The notes beneath the pieces are model-generated. The model saw only the letters and a list, made by a program, of their open reading frames with translations. It had not been told where the DNA came from and ran no database searches. From Pseudoalteromonas luteoviolacea H33-S (GTDB lineage Bacteria > Pseudomonadota > Gammaproteobacteria > Enterobacterales > Alteromonadaceae): 64,000 bases of DNA. The stretch covers positions 51,780 through 115,779 of the forward strand of contig NZ_AUXY01000001.1 in NCBI RefSeq assembly GCF_001625695.1, given 5' to 3'. Shown here one piece after another: positions 18,242 through 27,242 of this stretch; the stretch's first letter is position 1; each line of letters begins with the position of its first letter. The position numbers and the translations under genes were made by a program.

Positions 18242-18720
18242 GGTTGCTCTGCAAAGTCTTTAAGCGCTTTGCCTGTTAGTCGATAAATAATCCACTCATC
18301 TTGCGGTTCTGCGCCTATACTTTGATAAAAGTCGATGGCAGGCTTGTTCCAATCTAAAACTACCCACTCAAAGCGGCCACAGTCTTTTTGTATGGCGGTT
18401 TGAGCTAGGTGTTTCATGATTGCTTTGCCGGCACCTGCGCCTCGTTTATCTTGTGTAACGTATAAATCCTCAAGATATAAGCCGTACTTCCCCAACCATG
18501 TTGAATAGTTAAAGAAGTAGACGGCGAAGCCAATGGCTTCCCCATCTTGCTCACAAATAAGCGCGTGTGCTCTTACGTCATCACCAAAAAGTTTCTGTTC
18601 GATATCTTGCACAGTGTTTTTAACCGCATCAGGTTCTTTTTCATAAATTGCTAATTCATTGATGAAGTGCAAAATAGTGCCTGCATCTTGGATCTTTGCA
18701 GGACGGATAGAAATACTCAT
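18238..18720 (-). CDS. GNAT acetyltransferase, SSAT (diamine/thialysine) type
   Basis: A 160-residue GNAT enzyme. The acetyl-CoA loop reads QDKRGAGAGKAIM (Q/RxxGxG/A type), and the block FFNYSTWLGKYGLYLEDLYV is characteristic of spermidine/spermine or thialysine N-acetyltransferases of the SSAT subgroup. Substrate probably a small amine. Ends convergently with the DUF2314 gene, a four-base overlap. Confidence 0.82.
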   Translation of the reverse strand: MSISIRPAKIQDAGTILHFINELAIYEKEPDAVKNTVQDIEQKLFGDDVRAHALICEQDGEAIGFAVYFFNYSTWLGKYGLYLEDLYVTQDKRGAGAGKAIMKHLAQTAIQKDCGRFEWVVLDWNKPAIDFYQSIGAEPQDEWIIYRLTGKALKDFAEQP

Positions 18721-18818
18721 GGTTGTTAATCCCTGTTTGACTTAGTTGTTTATCAGTGTACTGTTAAGTTATACATGAATAAAGTGCATAGTTTGCACTT
18801 GCCACATGCATTATTTAC

Positions 18819-19736
18819 ATGAGAAACATACCAAATATAGATTTAAATCTACTCAAACTATTTGCTGTTTTGTATCAAACAGGCTCTGTAACACAAACGG
18901 CTAGTATTTTGCATATGAGTCAGTCTGCATGTAGCCATGCATTGACTCGTCTTCGCACAAGTCTTAAAGATGAGCTGTTTGTCAGAGAGAACAATCAAAT
19001 GTTGGCCACTGACTTTGCGAATAAGCTGGCGGCGGACGTGTTACCTGCATTTGAAGCAATTATATCTGGATTACAAGAATCAAAGCCGTTTGATCCCTCG
19101 CAGGTGGAGCGCTTAACGCTTGCTGCAACCGATTACACCGCGTGGTGTTTAAAACCATTTTTGAGTGATTTGTTAAGCCGATATCGCAACCTGTCAGTTC
19201 AGATAATTCAATTAGAAGAGCGGATCCCTGCTCAAGCATTAAAAGAGTGTAAGTTGGATCTGGTGTGTGGCTTTGAGCACCAACAAGAAACACTTGAAAG
19301 CCTAGCGCAACTTCACTGGTTTGAAGGTTCTTATGTTACGCTAAGCTGCAGGAGTCAAGCCCTGCCCCATCAGCTGCCGCTGCAATTGTTTTTATCTAAG
19401 CCCCACGTGCTGATTGCTCCTTGGAACGAAACGCGAGGCATTGTTGACCAAACGTTGGCGCAATCTAAGAAGTCCCGCAAGCTTGTATTGGCGACGCCTC
19501 ATATGCTCGCTACGCCCGCACTTTTATCCGGCACAGACTGGCTACTGACATTGCCAGCTAAATATGCTGAACACGCCGCCAACATGCATCATTTATCAGT
19601 TCACCAGCCACCTGTTAACGTGCCGAATTATCGAGTGAAGCTATACTGGCATAAAACGCGTCAAAAAGATCCTAAGTTATGTTGGTTTATAGCGCAGTTT
19701 TGCCAATTTTTTGAGTTGCAGACAGGGTCTAATTAG
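18819..19736 (+). CDS. LysR-family transcriptional regulator
   Basis: 305 residues. The N-terminal winged HTH (NLLKLFAVLYQTGSVTQTAS...SQSACSHALTRLR) is followed by a LysR substrate domain. Divergent from the acetyltransferase gene with about 98 bases between the starts, the usual place for a LysR operator, so that gene is its most likely target. Effector unknown. Confidence 0.85.
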   Translation: MRNIPNIDLNLLKLFAVLYQTGSVTQTASILHMSQSACSHALTRLRTSLKDELFVRENNQMLATDFANKLAADVLPAFEAIISGLQESKPFDPSQVERLTLAATDYTAWCLKPFLSDLLSRYRNLSVQIIQLEERIPAQALKECKLDLVCGFEHQQETLESLAQLHWFEGSYVTLSCRSQALPHQLPLQLFLSKPHVLIAPWNETRGIVDQTLAQSKKSRKLVLATPHMLATPALLSGTDWLLTLPAKYAEHAANMHHLSVHQPPVNVPNYRVKLYWHKTRQKDPKLCWFIAQFCQFFELQTGSN

Positions 19737-19869
19737 TCGCAAATGCGTTTGAAAGCATGTACTTGGTTATATTTTGTAAAAATGAAATGGTGGTAAATTG
19801 TCTAAGATGAAGTGAACAATCCTGACCACCGTTGCGTATAAGCTGTTGAACATAAATGATGGATTAAAA

Positions 19870-20394
19870 ATGAAACAGTTTAAAAATAGCCTGCTGGCAA
19901 TGCTGCTTTTGGTGAGTGGAATGGCCGTTAGTGAAGATAATCAAGGACTAGACTTAACAAAAGGCATGACACAAGTAGGCCAAACGGCCCGTATGACGTA
20001 TTTATTCTGGGATGTGTACGATATTAGCCTCTATTCCCCTTCTGGTAGTTATAACAGTCTCGCTCCTTTTGTGCTTCAACTCACCTATTTAAGAAATTTA
20101 GATGGCGAAGAGATAGCAAAGCGATCATTAGAAGAGATGCAGAAGCAAGGGTTCGATGATGAAGCGCTTGGTGCAAAATGGCTTTTGCAGATGAAACAAA
20201 TTTTTCCTGATGTAACAGAAAACTACTCACTTTATGGTGTACGAGATGAAAACGGTGCAACACGTTTTTATGACTCTGAAAAGTTACTTGGGGAAATTAC
20301 AGATCAAAATTTTACTAAGTGGTTTTTCGATATCTGGCTGAGTGAAAAAACCACAGAGCCAAAAATGCGCTTGAAGTTACTAGGAGAAAAATAA
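19870..20394 (+). CDS. Chalcone-isomerase-like periplasmic protein
   Basis: About 174 residues with a signal peptide (MKQFKNSLLAMLLLVSGMAVS) and a chalcone-isomerase-like domain: GMTQVGQTARMTYLFWDVYDISLY and LQLTYLRNLDGEEIAKRS fit bacterial members, which are thought to bind fatty acids, not flavonoids. I took the ATG at 19870; the upstream TTG would add eight residues before the signal. It is coupled by a one-base overlap (TAATG) to the next gene. One phased-motif copy at 20301 reads DQNFTK. Confidence 0.78.
   Translation: MKQFKNSLLAMLLLVSGMAVSEDNQGLDLTKGMTQVGQTARMTYLFWDVYDISLYSPSGSYNSLAPFVLQLTYLRNLDGEEIAKRSLEEMQKQGFDDEALGAKWLLQMKQIFPDVTENYSLYGVRDENGATRFYDSEKLLGEITDQNFTKWFFDIWLSEKTTEPKMRLKLLGEK
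20301..20320 (+). repeat. Outlying copy of the phased motif
   Basis: AGATCAAAATTTTACTAAGT, a full match to the core, read as DQNFTK in the chalcone-isomerase-like gene. Confidence 0.6.
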
Positions 20395-20957
20395 TGAAAC
20401 TGGTTGTATTACTTTGCGCCTTAGTATTGCTATCGGCTTGTCGTAGCTCAGTACAAAGCGATGAATATCAAAATATGACGCCAAACATCGATGTGTATGA
20501 TTTTTTTGATGGGCAGGTAAATGCATGGGGTATTGTGCAAAATCGCAGTGGTGAGTTGGTACAGCGTTTTAAAGTGCGCATTGATGGTTCAGTTAATGAT
20601 ATTGGTGAACTGGTCTTGGATGAAGCGTTCACTTATGGTTATGGTGATGGTGTTAAGCAGCGTGTCTGGACAATCAAAAATGGTGATAATGGGCTTACAG
20701 GTAACGCACCAGATATTGCAACGACAGCTATTGGCACGGTATATGGTAACGCTTTGAGATGGCAATATGAGATGGATTTGCCTGTCGATGATACCACTTA
20801 CCGAGTTGTGTTTGACGATTGGATGTGGGCCTTTGATAAGTGTACCTTGATGAATCGCTCCTACATCAAAAAGTTTGGTTTGGTGATGGCTGAAGTGACA
20901 ATTTTCATGCAAAACACAGAAGTTAGCAAAGGCTGTACAGGGGCTTTACACCCATAA
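20394..20957 (+). CDS. DUF3833 lipoprotein
   Basis: 187 residues with lipobox LLSAC near residue 16. Blocks such as FFDGQVNAWGIVQNRSGELVQ, TYGYGDGVKQRVW and DDWMWAFDKCTLMNR are typical of DUF3833. In marine gammaproteobacteria this family travels with chalcone-isomerase-like, fatty-acid and lipid genes, as here. Function unknown, probably envelope lipid related. Confidence 0.8.
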   Translation: MKLVVLLCALVLLSACRSSVQSDEYQNMTPNIDVYDFFDGQVNAWGIVQNRSGELVQRFKVRIDGSVNDIGELVLDEAFTYGYGDGVKQRVWTIKNGDNGLTGNAPDIATTAIGTVYGNALRWQYEMDLPVDDTTYRVVFDDWMWAFDKCTLMNRSYIKKFGLVMAEVTIFMQNTEVSKGCTGALHP

Positions 20958-21119
20958 CTAAGCCGTTTATCGTTTTATAAAGTGTGTATTTAACCTGCAC
21001 ACTTTATACTATTTACAAGTCTTTCCAACGCAAACTTTCAACACGTACATTCAGCATAAATTTATCCTGTTCCCTTTATATTCTTACTCCATTCATTGAC
21101 GCATGATTAGGATTATTAA

Positions 21120-21671
21120 ATGGCGCCAGCAACGCATTTTTTATTGAGCTGGGCACTGTCTGCCACAGTTTTACAAAATCGGAGAAATCGTGTACTTGCT
21201 AGTCTATCTGGGGTAGCGCCTGATTTAGATGGAATCGGGGTTGTTGTCGATCTCATCTTTGCCAAAACTAACCTGTATGGTAAATATCATCATGTATTAG
21301 GACATAATTTATTAGCTGCATTGTTGATAGCATCGATATGTGCTTTTTTAGCAAAGTCGCATAAGGTAAGTATGTGGTGCCTGTCATTTATTTGCTTTCA
21401 TTTACATATTATATGCGATGTGCTCGGTTCAAAAGGCCCTGATGGTTTTCAATGGCCTATTCAATATCTCTATCCTTTTTCCACTGATTTTACTTTAACT
21501 TGGCCTGGGCAATGGGAATTAAATGCTTGGCAAAATCAATTGATAACTGTGTTATTAATGCTGGTCTGCGTTTATATCAGCGCAACCAAGAAAATCTCAT
21601 TTTTTGAGATATTTGGTCGCCGTATAAACGCTGAGGTGTTTAATATGTATGAAAAATACATAAAAAGGTGA
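21120..21671 (+). CDS. YdjM/LexA-binding-type membrane metal-dependent hydrolase
   Basis: 183 residues with several helices and the conserved polar pattern of inner-membrane metal-dependent hydrolases: ATHFLLSW, VAPDLDGIG, YHHVLGHN and FHLHIICDVLGSKG. These His/Asp residues should bind metal within the membrane. Substrate unknown. A clear terminator follows. Confidence 0.75.
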   Translation: MAPATHFLLSWALSATVLQNRRNRVLASLSGVAPDLDGIGVVVDLIFAKTNLYGKYHHVLGHNLLAALLIASICAFLAKSHKVSMWCLSFICFHLHIICDVLGSKGPDGFQWPIQYLYPFSTDFTLTWPGQWELNAWQNQLITVLLMLVCVYISATKKISFFEIFGRRINAEVFNMYEKYIKR

Positions 21672-21695
21672 CAGGTTCATGTCACGGTTTTTTTT
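21668..21695 (+). terminator. Rho-independent terminator
   Basis: GTGACA / TGTCAC stem with a six-base loop, then GG and eight T. It overlaps the stop codon of the hydrolase gene. Confidence 0.8.
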
Positions 21696-21722
21696 ACGCA
21701 TATGCACGGGCATGTCAGCAGA

Positions 21723-22040
21723 CTAGAGTTTACCCTGCATGTAGGCGTCAATTTCTTCTGCCATATGTGACTCTATGTCGTCTTCTAATTCAGGCTTTGT
21801 CGTGTCGTGCATTGAGATAAACTTATTCGCTTGTTCGGTGCTAAGCAGTTTGTTTTTTACTCTATATTCCCACTCTGGTAGGGTTTTATCATATCTGGGC
21901 ACAACGCTCACTGTGGCGAACTGGTTCTGCCACGGAGAAGCGTTTTCTTTTTTGCAAAATGCTTCGATATGATCTTTACCCTGCGGCCCCATGCAGCCTG
22001 GTTCTAATCGCAATTGTATATAGAGTAATAGGTCACTCAT
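21723..22040 (-). CDS. Hypothetical protein, about 105 aa
   Basis: Small soluble protein with no family I recognise. Visible text includes LRLEPGCMGPQGKDHIEAF and an acidic C-terminus (ELEDDIESHMAEEID). I prefer the ATG at 22040, which has GGAG five bases upstream, over the longer ATG at 22079, which adds 13 residues and has no well-spaced site. The family resemblance of the GCMGPxGxDH block is unknown to me. Confidence 0.55.
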   Translation of the reverse strand: MSDLLLYIQLRLEPGCMGPQGKDHIEAFCKKENASPWQNQFATVSVVPRYDKTLPEWEYRVKNKLLSTEQANKFISMHDTTKPELEDDIESHMAEEIDAYMQGKL

Positions 22041-22139
22041 AAACACTCCAGCAGTATTGATTTCTTTGAGTTTAGACATTCCTAAAGATAATATAAATTT
22101 ATTATCAGATAAAGGTATTGATATGACGCATAAAGCGGT

Positions 22140-23090
22140 TTAAGCATCACAGTGTAGCTGGCGAAATTGCTGAGGGCTCATATGAGCCGTTTGGGTAAAG
22201 ACTCGCCTAAATTGACGACTGCTGGAATATCCACAGTGCTGTGCGACTAGTTCAATACTATGATTGCTGCGCTTTAACAGTTGCTGTGCATGGCCCACTT
22301 TGATGTGTTGAAGATACTCTCTTGGGGTTATGCCCAAATGAATGGAAAATAAGCGGCTCAACTGTCGCTGTGATAAACATGCTGTGTGGGCAAGTTGCGC
22401 CAAGGAGTAGTGTTTGTCGACGTTGCTGCACACCAAATCTTGTACTTTATGAATGCCACGGTGCATATGGTTACGATACTGAAGCCAGCTGCTGAGCTGT
22501 GGGTCTTGGCCAGTTCGACGGAAATAGACTAACATTTCTTGCGCTACTTGAGCACCGATATGCTCTGTGAACCGAGTACTAACAAAATAGATTGCCATGT
22601 CGATCCCCGAGCTAATCCCTGCGCTGCTTATAATATTGCCATCTTCAACAAAAATTCTATTGTCTAGTACTTGGCAGTTAGGAAAAGCGATACGCATTTT
22701 ATTGATGAGTTGGTAATGCGTTGTGCACGATTTGTTGGCTAATAAACCTGCTTTTGCGGCAAGTATAGAGCCTGAACAAATTGTTAAAACCGTCTGCTTA
22801 GTGACAGTACTTTTCAGCCATTGAATTGTTTTATCAGCATCTTGTGTCGTATATGCACAAAATGCATCATGGCAGCCCGGAAGCACAATGATATCATCGC
22901 AAGCTAGTTCAGTGGGCAAAGGTGCTAGGTTATGCAGTTGTAGTCCGCCATCACAATTGAGCTGTGTCGTCGCACTGATGTATTTTATTTCGAATTGTAT
23001 GCCCAGGCGTTTGGTTTCTAAAAATACCTGCAATGGCCCTGCAAAATCCAAAGGCAGTGTATCTGCGAGTAATACAAAGTATATGGTCAC
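22140..23090 (-). CDS. GlxA-type regulator (DJ-1/PfpI domain + AraC HTH)
   Basis: 316 residues. The N-terminal DJ-1/PfpI domain has the nucleophile elbow ICSGSILAAKAGLL, and the C-terminal AraC/XylS double HTH includes LSRLFSIHLGITPREYLQ and GYSSSRQFRRVFTQ. Such regulators usually sense small metabolites. The start is GTG with a poorly spaced ribosome site. It stands alone; the cysteine hydrolase gene upstream in the same orientation may be a target. Confidence 0.87.
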   Translation of the reverse strand: MTIYFVLLADTLPLDFAGPLQVFLETKRLGIQFEIKYISATTQLNCDGGLQLHNLAPLPTELACDDIIVLPGCHDAFCAYTTQDADKTIQWLKSTVTKQTVLTICSGSILAAKAGLLANKSCTTHYQLINKMRIAFPNCQVLDNRIFVEDGNIISSAGISSGIDMAIYFVSTRFTEHIGAQVAQEMLVYFRRTGQDPQLSSWLQYRNHMHRGIHKVQDLVCSNVDKHYSLAQLAHTACLSQRQLSRLFSIHLGITPREYLQHIKVGHAQQLLKRSNHSIELVAQHCGYSSSRQFRRVFTQTAHMSPQQFRQLHCDA

Positions 23091-23192
23091 GATAGAGTGC
23101 TACCTATAACTTGACTGATGAAAATGCATAGATAGTTTTTCATCAGGCAATATGATTCGTATGAATTTAAAAAAGTATACTATTTCACAGTA

Positions 23193-23732
23193 TTAGTAAT
23201 CACTGGGATCTTGAATGGAAGCAAAGCGCTTAGCAAGCACTAAATTGGTTCTGGCTTTAAGCTCCTCCGCTGGGTAGAGTTTATGAGTGATCGGACATTT
23301 CATGTCAAAGGTCAATGTCGCCTTGGTGACAAACTCAACATTAAAACCGAGATCGGAAGCGACCCTTGCTGTGGTTTCACAACATTGTTCAGTTCGTATA
23401 CCTGTGATCACGACTGTATCGATATTGTGGCGCTTTAGCCATGTTGCTAACCCGGTATCTGTAAAAGCATTGTGTACTGATTTATAAAACACTTTTGTAA
23501 ATGAGCTTGGTAAAAAGTCCATGGCTTTAACCAAGCCTGAAGCAGGGTTAAACGGACTGTCAGGCATATCTTCCCGGCTATGCAGTACTTTGATAATCGG
23601 CAAGTTAGCACTGTTAAAATGTTCAACTAGGCTCCCTAGGTTTTTTTTGAAGTCGAGGAAATATTTTTCCTGCCAATAATCAGTTTCAAAAAAAGAATCT
23701 TGTGTATCAATAATGATAAGCGCTTTGTTCAT
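23193..23732 (-). CDS. Isochorismatase-family cysteine hydrolase
   Basis: About 179 residues. The catalytic aspartate sits in ALIIIDTQDSFF and the nucleophilic cysteine in VITGIRTEQCCETTAR, typical of nicotinamidase/isochorismatase-fold amidohydrolases. I chose the ATG at 23732, which has AGGA upstream and starts at the first strand; the longer frame adds 28 unconserved residues. Lies in tandem with the GlxA-type regulator gene. Substrate not predictable. Confidence 0.82.
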   Translation of the reverse strand: MNKALIIIDTQDSFFETDYWQEKYFLDFKKNLGSLVEHFNSANLPIIKVLHSREDMPDSPFNPASGLVKAMDFLPSSFTKVFYKSVHNAFTDTGLATWLKRHNIDTVVITGIRTEQCCETTARVASDLGFNVEFVTKATLTFDMKCPITHKLYPAEELKARTNLVLAKRFASIQDPSDY

Positions 23733-23884
23733 AGAGTTTGTCCTATTACGGTTACGTTGTTGTGACCAGTTTAAAGAGTGAGGCAATGCGCGTAGATACC
23801 TATTCATGACAATCATAGGACAAAATAAGACACACTATAGTTGGGTGTATATTGTGCAGATTAATCGTTGACATAGATGATTAA

Positions 23885-23908
23885 TGTATATACGTTTGTA
23901 TATACAAA
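23885..23908. promoter_or_regulatory. GTATATAC palindromes upstream of RHH gene
   Basis: TGTATATAC (23885-23893) is followed by a 14-bp perfect palindrome TTTGTATATACAAA (23895-23908); a third partial copy TTGTATAT overlaps the start codon region. Short repeated palindromes beside a ribbon-helix-helix gene suggest an autoregulatory operator. Inference only. Confidence 0.5.
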
Positions 23909-23920
23909 AAGGGGTTGTAT

Positions 23921-24127
23921 ATGGCAAAGAATAAAGACGCGCAACTTATTGTGCGGATCAATAAGGCCCAAAGAGATGAGTTTGTTGCTTTATGTAATGA
24001 GCTAGATACCAGCTCATCCAAAGAGATCAGAAAGTTTATCAAGCGGTTTGTAAATAAGCACAAGCCGAAGCAAAAGGCGCTAAAAGGAGATCAAAATGGC
24101 GAAAAAAGTAGAAGTGAAACAACTTAA
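23921..24127 (+). CDS. Ribbon-helix-helix (Arc/CopG-like) small protein
   Basis: 68 residues. QLIVRINKAQRDEFVALCNE...SSKEIRKFIKRF has the strand-helix-helix layout of a CopG/Arc-type DNA-binding dimer, followed by a basic tail. The ATG at 23921 has AGGGG six bases upstream. Palindromic GTATATAC sites lie just ahead. Its 3' end overlaps a 38-codon basic peptide gene by 32 bases in another frame, which suggests a two-gene unit. It may be a repressor or an antitoxin-like protein; no toxin is recognised. Confidence 0.65.
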   Translation: MAKNKDAQLIVRINKAQRDEFVALCNELDTSSSKEIRKFIKRFVNKHKPKQKALKGDQNGEKSRSETT

Positions 24128-24212
24128 AAAAGAAGTTAAGCAACGTATCAAAAAAATCGCAAAGCACGAAGCAAAGATCAAAAAGTTAAAAAAAGCGATT
24201 AAAAAAGCATAG
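24096..24212 (+). CDS. 38-aa lysine-rich coiled-coil peptide
   Basis: Short gene starting MAKKVEVKQLKKEVKQR and ending KKAIKKA. 16 of its 38 residues are lysine, and hydrophobic residues recur at i, i+3/i+4 spacing, so an amphipathic basic helix is expected. The ribosome site AAGGAG is strong and well spaced (seven bases), and a good terminator follows 18 bases after the stop, which supports real expression. It overlaps the end of the ribbon-helix-helix gene. A nucleic-acid-binding or membrane-active role is possible; no family recognised. Confidence 0.6.
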   Translation: MAKKVEVKQLKKEVKQRIKKIAKHEAKIKKLKKAIKKA

Positions 24213-24230
24213 TCATATGCAAAGTAATCA

Positions 24231-24256
24231 AAGGGCAGCGTAAGCTGCCCTTTTAG
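24231..24256 (+). terminator. Rho-independent terminator of RHH/basic peptide unit
   Basis: Stem AAGGGCAGC / GCTGCCCTT with loop GTAA and a short T tail, 18 bases after the peptide stop. Confidence 0.8.
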
Positions 24257-24366
24257 TTTGCGGTTAAGCACTATCGCTTGTCCCTATAAGTATATTTTGT
24301 TGTTTAGAATCATATTATATGATGGTATGTTGGCATTTCATGATTTTTAAACTATTGGGCCTAGAA

Positions 24367-24666
24367 ATGACTTGGACTTGCGAAAATTGCCATACTCACA
24401 TTGATGATGATGCATTTGAGGTCTGTTGGAATTGCAGTTGTGTAAGGGGTGAAAAGCCTGTGAATGCAAGCACTGCCGCTTTATGTTGTTTAAGGTGTGA
24501 TATTCCACTCACATTTATTGGTACCAAGGAGTTCCATGAAGGGATGCGTTGGGGCGTGTTAGGTAATCTGGCCGAGTTCTTTGTCAATAAAGAGCAACTT
24601 GATATGTTTGCTTGCAAGCACTGTGCAAAAGTCGAATTTTTCTTAGCTGGAAAACATCCTCATTAA
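24367..24666 (+). CDS. Zinc-ribbon small protein
   Basis: About 99 residues with four CxxC pairs (CENC, CWNC, CLRC, CKHC), enough to bind two zinc ions. The N-terminus MTWTCENCHTHIDDDAFEVC resembles DUF2007-like or general zinc-ribbon proteins that begin MxWxCxxC, which is why I start at 24367 and not at 24319. Function unknown. Confidence 0.6.
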   Translation: MTWTCENCHTHIDDDAFEVCWNCSCVRGEKPVNASTAALCCLRCDIPLTFIGTKEFHEGMRWGVLGNLAEFFVNKEQLDMFACKHCAKVEFFLAGKHPH

Positions 24667-24943
24667 AACCGGCTCCACAGTAAAAACTAGTCTGCCTTGT
24701 AAGGCCATATAGGTGATAATTGGTTTATTGTTTAGAGCGAACCTGCTGATAAATTAAGCGTCCCAAGATAACTTACCAGCAACTTTAATCTCGTTGACTT
24801 AAGCTGTGATGGATGATCTGTTAGAGCTTGCACTTAGTGCAATGATTCAATTAAATGGCTGCTTAGTTGATTGATTATTTGCGGAGATAGGCCTTACAAA
24901 CCTCGTGTGAGCATCTACACTTTAAGGTGTAGCGAGGAAACAT

Positions 24944-25696
24944 ATGATGCCTAAGTTTGCGTTTTACATAATGATGGTGTTGTTAGCGCAGTTCGCTGTT
25001 GCTAAAGGGCCTAACCTTGTTTGGTTCACAGAAGACTACCCGCCTTTTAATTATCATGTGAATGGTCAAGTTGAAGGTATTGCGATCCAAGCATTAAAGC
25101 TCGTTTATCGTGATTTAGGATGGAAATTCGATGACAATGAAGTGATGTTACTGCCTTGGCCTCGAGCTTATCAAATGACATTATCAAATAATAACGCCTG
25201 CATATTTTCAATGACTTACACTGAGGAGCGAGCAAGGCTGTTTCAATTTATTGGTCCTACGATGGATAACCATGTGGCCATCATTGGTCATAAAGAAACA
25301 GATTATCATTTACCGAACCTACGAAGCATTGGCGACTTAAAAATTGGGGTGGTAAAAAATGACATTGGTCATCAGTTGTTACGTCAGTTGGGAGTTGATA
25401 AAGAGAGCTTGGTATTTTTGGCTTCCGGTTTTGAGCTGGTACAAATGTTAAAGTTAAAACGCATAGATCTTATCGCGTATGGTGACGTTATTGCGCGTTA
25501 TCAGTTTAAACGAGCTGGGATAAATCCTAAGCACTATCGCATTGTGATGCCGCTACGCTCATCTTATTTGGGATTTGCGTGTAATAAAGCGATAGATAAG
25601 CGCATTATCGATAAAATGAATGACGCGTTGAAAGTGATTAGAGGCCGTCAGCCTGAAATTTTTGATCCAGAATACTTTTACAGCCAAACTGAGTGA
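24944..25696 (+). CDS. Periplasmic solute-binding protein, family 3 type
   Basis: 250 residues with a signal peptide (FAFYIMMVLLAQFAVA) and an SBP_bac_3-like domain: WFTEDYPPFNYHVNGQVEGI is the classic first block and LKIGVVKNDIGHQLL the hinge strand. No permease or ATPase gene is adjacent, as is common for these stand-alone proteins in Alteromonadales; the ligand may be an amino acid or other small molecule. Good ribosome site (GAGGAAA). Confidence 0.8.
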   Translation: MMPKFAFYIMMVLLAQFAVAKGPNLVWFTEDYPPFNYHVNGQVEGIAIQALKLVYRDLGWKFDDNEVMLLPWPRAYQMTLSNNNACIFSMTYTEERARLFQFIGPTMDNHVAIIGHKETDYHLPNLRSIGDLKIGVVKNDIGHQLLRQLGVDKESLVFLASGFELVQMLKLKRIDLIAYGDVIARYQFKRAGINPKHYRIVMPLRSSYLGFACNKAIDKRIIDKMNDALKVIRGRQPEIFDPEYFYSQTE

Positions 25697-25711
25697 GCTG
25701 TGTGCTCACTC
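25691..25711. terminator. Hairpin between convergent genes
   Basis: Perfect stem GAGTGAGC / GCTCACTC with a five-base loop spanning the stop of the binding-protein gene. There is no T tract, so it is only a possible terminator. Confidence 0.4.
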
Positions 25712-25726
25712 GAGATTGCTTGTGGC

Positions 25727-27175
25727 TTATGCGCCAGGACCACACTCTAAGCAATGTTTGATAATGTCTGGGCCGAACTTTAATTTTGCATTGACGTTAC
25801 GAAGCGCTGTTCTAACCCCTTCTTCAATGACCGGGTGGTAGAATGGCATATCCAGCATTTGCGGTACCGTCATCTTATTTTGCACAGCCCAAGCAAGTAA
25901 ATGTGCAATGTGCTCTGCCGCTGGTCCAATAAACTCAGCGCCTAAAAATAAACCAGTCCCCTGCTCTGCATACACGCGCATATGGCCTTTATTTTTTAAC
26001 ATCACGCGGCTGCGACCTTGGTTTTCGAAGCTAACTTCGCCGATTTCATAACAACCACATTCGCCGTAGTTAGCGGTCAATTGAGCATAATTATCGCCAA
26101 CCATGCCTATTTGCGGATCGCTAAACACAGCAGCGATGGGTGTGCGGCGTAAACCATTTCTGATATCAGGAAAGCGCCCTGCATTCACACCAGCAATGGT
26201 GCCTTGATCAGCGGCTTCATGCAGCAATGGAATTTGGTCGCTGGCATCACCGGCGACAAAAATGTGGCTATTTCCGCATTGCATGGTATGTGGATCAGCA
26301 ATCGGCACGCCATGATCTTCCAGTTCTAAAGAGGTATTTTCCAGACCAAGTTGGTCCACATTCGGTACCCTACCTGTTGCAGCAAGCACGTAATCAAACT
26401 GCTCAGTTTGAGACTGACCTTGCTTGTCCACATAAGTTAATTGTGCTTTACCGTCTACGACCTTCATATCAGATACTTTTGCATCCGTATCGACATAAAA
26501 CTCGTCAGCAAAAACAGTATTGGCATAGTCTCTAATCACAGGATCTGTGAGTGGCCCAATATTACCGCCTACGCCGAATAATTTTACATTTACACCGAGT
26601 CTATGCAGTGCTTGACCAAGCTCTAGGCCAATCACGCCTGGGCCAAATACTGCAACGGACTCAGGTAAATCTTGCCAATCAAAAACATCATCATTGATGA
26701 TAAGCTTGTCACCAAATGCCAAAAATGGGGGGGGGATATTTGGTCTAGAACCGGTTGCAGCGACAAAGCGCTTAGCTGTAATAACGGTGTGATCATCAAT
26801 TTGCACGCGGTGGTCATCAAGAAACTTAGCGTGACCAATGATACGGTCTTCAACAGGCAACTCCTCTACAGCTTCAACAACAAATCCGACAAAGCGATCT
26901 CTTTCACTGCGTACACGGGCCATCACCGCTTTACCATCAATCTTTGCAGGTTCTGACATGACGCCAAACTGAGGAGCTTGTTCAACATGATGTGCTGCCT
27001 CTGCAGCGGCGATTAACAGTTTACTGGGCATACAGCCTACACGTGCGCACGTTGTACCATATTTACCGGACTCAATCATAAGCACGTTGGGTGTATATTG
27101 TTTTGCATTACGATAAGCACTTAGGCCAGCAGTACCTGCACCAATCACAACGACATCTGTTTCAAGCTGTTTCAT
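25727..27175 (-). CDS. Dihydrolipoyl dehydrogenase-like flavoprotein
   Basis: 482-residue pyridine nucleotide-disulphide oxidoreductase. FAD motif VVIGAGTAGLSAY at the N-terminus, redox-active pair in TTCARVGCMPSK, NAD motif FGPGVIGLELG and a C-terminal YHPVIEEG that carries the His-Glu pair. It is not next to 2-oxoacid dehydrogenase genes, so it is probably a stand-alone paralogue of Lpd with an oxidative-stress or thiol role. The peroxiredoxin-glutaredoxin gene lies directly upstream in the same direction, which supports a redox link. Confidence 0.85.
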   Translation of the reverse strand: MKQLETDVVVIGAGTAGLSAYRNAKQYTPNVLMIESGKYGTTCARVGCMPSKLLIAAAEAAHHVEQAPQFGVMSEPAKIDGKAVMARVRSERDRFVGFVVEAVEELPVEDRIIGHAKFLDDHRVQIDDHTVITAKRFVAATGSRPNIPPPFLAFGDKLIINDDVFDWQDLPESVAVFGPGVIGLELGQALHRLGVNVKLFGVGGNIGPLTDPVIRDYANTVFADEFYVDTDAKVSDMKVVDGKAQLTYVDKQGQSQTEQFDYVLAATGRVPNVDQLGLENTSLELEDHGVPIADPHTMQCGNSHIFVAGDASDQIPLLHEAADQGTIAGVNAGRFPDIRNGLRRTPIAAVFSDPQIGMVGDNYAQLTANYGECGCYEIGEVSFENQGRSRVMLKNKGHMRVYAEQGTGLFLGAEFIGPAAEHIAHLLAWAVQNKMTVPQMLDMPFYHPVIEEGVRTALRNVNAKLKFGPDIIKHCLECGPGA

Positions 27176-27206
27176 TATTACCTCACTAAAGATTGGAAAT
27201 GTGGTT

Positions 27207-27230
27207 TAGAGGGGCTGTCATGCCCCTTTA
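27207..27230. other. Short hairpin between PGdx and flavoprotein genes
   Basis: AGGGGC / GCCCCT stem with weak flanking pairs and loop TGTCAT. The T tail is too short for a confident terminator; it could partly separate the two tandem genes. Confidence 0.35.
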
Positions 27231-27242
27231 CAGTGCTGTTAT

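Noticed and set aside
21487..21506. CTGATTTTACTTTAACTT resembling the motif 3' half
   Set aside because: No GATCA half, so not counted as a copy.
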